Assembly (NCBI GenBank): GCA_002309235.1
Contig: DBXA01000019.1
Coordinates: forward strand, 2,982 to 9,985
DNA: 7,004 bases
DNA from: Christensenella sp. UBA1224
GTDB taxonomy: Bacteria; Bacillota; Clostridia; Christensenellales; Aristaeellaceae
Reading direction: 5' to 3'
The notes beneath the pieces are model-generated. The model saw only the letters and a program-made list of their open reading frames with translations. It ran no database searches and had not been told where the DNA came from. This document shows positions 5,692 to 7,004 of this stretch, in pieces (position 1 is the stretch's first letter; each line of letters opens with the position of its first letter). The translations under genes and the position numbers were made by a program.

Positions 5692-6831
5692 ATGAAGAAA
5701 ATTAGAACGTTTTTGTCGTTTGTACTTTTTTTTAGTATATTATCTTTTGCTGCATTTGCTCAAGAGACACAGGGTACTCAAACCATAACTTATAATGATG
5801 GTGAATTCTCTTTTGACTTACCTCTTGAGTTTTACAAGTACAGTGAAGATGATCATAATATTATCTATTTGGACAAATTAAGTAACATTGAAATTCTCTT
5901 TTTTCAGACTATTATTGCTGGTCATACATTAGAGAGAGAAATATCTTCTTCGGTATTCGGAGGCGAATCTGAACACGAGGAGTGTATTGTTAGAACTATA
6001 AATAATACAACTTTTGTTGAATATACTTTTTCGGATTCTGGAAGTATAGTCGAGAAAAGAGGTTGTTGGATAAATGATGATAATGGAGCAGTATTTGCAT
6101 TAATGTACATAGTTATTTCGGGAGAATATTCTGATGTAGACGACGAAATCTGGGAAAACATCGTTAATACTGTAAAATACCCTGATATTCAAGAGGAAAG
6201 CACAACCGGTGCGTCGTCGTCTGAATCAGAAGAATCATCTTCTCATAAAAACAAATCTGATTCAGAAGAGATTATGTTAAAAAAAGGAGATAAGGGTAAT
6301 GATGTCAAACAACTTCAAGAAATGCTCATTGCTTTAGGTTTCCTAAATGACACTGCTGATGGAAGTTTTGGCTCTAAGACCGAAACGGCAGTAAAGGCAT
6401 ATCAAAAGGATAACAAGCTTTTTGAAAATGGGATTGTGACAAAAGGCCTTTTGGATTCGTTGCAATCAGAGTATATGTCAAACAAGGGAAGTAAGGCAGA
6501 TACAAATAAAGTAACTGAGAACGATTATGACTTAGCTTATGTTATTCGCGGGAAGAATTACTGGAGTTATTGGGTTATTAATACCGAAACTAAGGTGATT
6601 AGATCGTTTACTACAGAGGATTATGGTGTTTTAGTCGGGACATACAAAGGCGATTTGATTAATGGAGCAGATGTAACATACAAAGGTGGGGTTACAGAAC
6701 ATATTTGCTATAAATGGGTTATGACCGATTCAAAGTTGATGATTGACGGGTATTATGAAGCATCAAAGACATCTGTTTCATCTGCTATAGAGTATTTAAA
6801 CAATCCAGAATATCAAGATATTACTGAATAA
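5692..6831 (+). CDS. Secreted protein with a peptidoglycan-binding domain (PG_binding_1) and two unrecognised domains
   Basis: The protein has 379 residues. MKKIRTFLSFVLFFSILSFA begins a signal peptide with probable cleavage after AFA (residue 23); there is no lipobox cysteine. Residues about 30-164 form an unrecognised domain of strands and helices opening TITYNDGEFSFDLPLEFYKY. Residues 165-194 are a Ser/Glu-rich linker. Residues 195-260 match PF01471: MLKKGDKGNDVKQLQEMLIA, LGFL, ADGSFGSKTETAVKAYQK. Residues 277-379 form a second unrecognised domain (LAYVIRGKNYWSYWVINTET onward) with many aromatics. The likely role is binding cell-wall peptidoglycan outside the membrane; no catalytic residues are evident. 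ATG at 5692 is chosen over upstream TTG at 5617 because AAAGGA lies 8 bases upstream and the signal peptide starts there. Codons are much more A/T-rich than in neighbouring genes, suggesting horizontal acquisition. Confidence 0.85.
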   Translation: MKKIRTFLSFVLFFSILSFAAFAQETQGTQTITYNDGEFSFDLPLEFYKYSEDDHNIIYLDKLSNIEILFFQTIIAGHTLEREISSSVFGGESEHEECIVRTINNTTFVEYTFSDSGSIVEKRGCWINDDNGAVFALMYIVISGEYSDVDDEIWENIVNTVKYPDIQEESTTGASSSESEESSSHKNKSDSEEIMLKKGDKGNDVKQLQEMLIALGFLNDTADGSFGSKTETAVKAYQKDNKLFENGIVTKGLLDSLQSEYMSNKGSKADTNKVTENDYDLAYVIRGKNYWSYWVINTETKVIRSFTTEDYGVLVGTYKGDLINGADVTYKGGVTEHICYKWVMTDSKLMIDGYYEASKTSVSSAIEYLNNPEYQDITE

Positions 6832-7004
6832 TATGTATTTCATATATTTATATGTAAGAATATTGTTTTTACAGTAAACATAGAAATAAATAGATCCCTT
6901 CACATTTTCTTAGGGAAACCAATTCTCCCGTATTGAATACTTTGCGCAGCTACGCTGTGAAGAGCCTGTGAAAAAAAAGGTTATGTCAAGTATCTTTCGC
7001 ACAT

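Noticed and set aside
6892..6917. Stem TCCCT/AGGGA after the secreted protein gene as a terminator
   Set aside because: Only 5 bp with a long loop and no T-run on either strand; not convincing.
5565..6985. Similar TGAAAAAA...ATG strings at 5565-5580 and 6970-6985 as possible direct repeats bounding the A/T-rich island
   Set aside because: The match needs gaps and is mostly a poly-A run; no real target-site duplication can be claimed.

Overview
The window looks like chromosomal DNA from a low-to-mid GC Firmicute, most likely a clostridial or Lachnospiraceae-like gut anaerobe. This rests on strong GGAGG-type ribosome binding sites, sigma-A style promoters, an MgtE magnesium channel, a Bacillus YprB/MrfB-like exonuclease and an Uup-type ABC-F ATPase. 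The assignment comes from family memory only; there is no rRNA or other marker gene.

Minus strand, 3576 down to 1: an mrfB/yprB-like DEDD exonuclease with a helical TPR-like tail is followed after 1 base by a TPR-repeat protein. After 48 bases comes a small membrane protein of the 'small multidrug export' family (COG2426/PF06695). These three form a probable operon driven by an extended -10 promoter near 3690. A 280-base non-coding gap then leads to mgtE, which runs off the left edge; only its cytosolic N and CBS domains are present. The gap holds a possible promoter, a perfect 13-bp palindrome, a nested RNA fold, a possible 22-codon leader peptide with a strong Shine-Dalgarno sequence, and an intrinsic terminator 31 bases before mgtE. 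The conserved M-box core is not visible, so this is the best candidate here for an undescribed regulatory element.

Plus strand, 3769 to 5556: a 595-residue Uup-type ABC-F ATPase is transcribed divergently from the exonuclease operon, from a TTGCCA-18-TATAAT promoter, and ends at an A/T-rich hairpin terminator.

Plus strand, 5557 to 7004: base composition changes abruptly (one sampled 60-base line falls from 50% to 28% G+C). This part carries a single gene with its own promoter. It encodes a secreted 379-residue protein with an unrecognised N-terminal domain, a Ser/Glu-rich linker, a peptidoglycan-binding domain and an unrecognised C-terminal domain. It looks like accessory or transferred cell-envelope cargo. 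The last 173 bases are AT-rich at first and then closer to the flanking composition, with at most the first codons of another gene.

The genes do not form one pathway. The left part is housekeeping (Mg2+ uptake and its control, nucleic-acid repair and ribosome/branched-DNA functions), and the right part is an accessory envelope protein.
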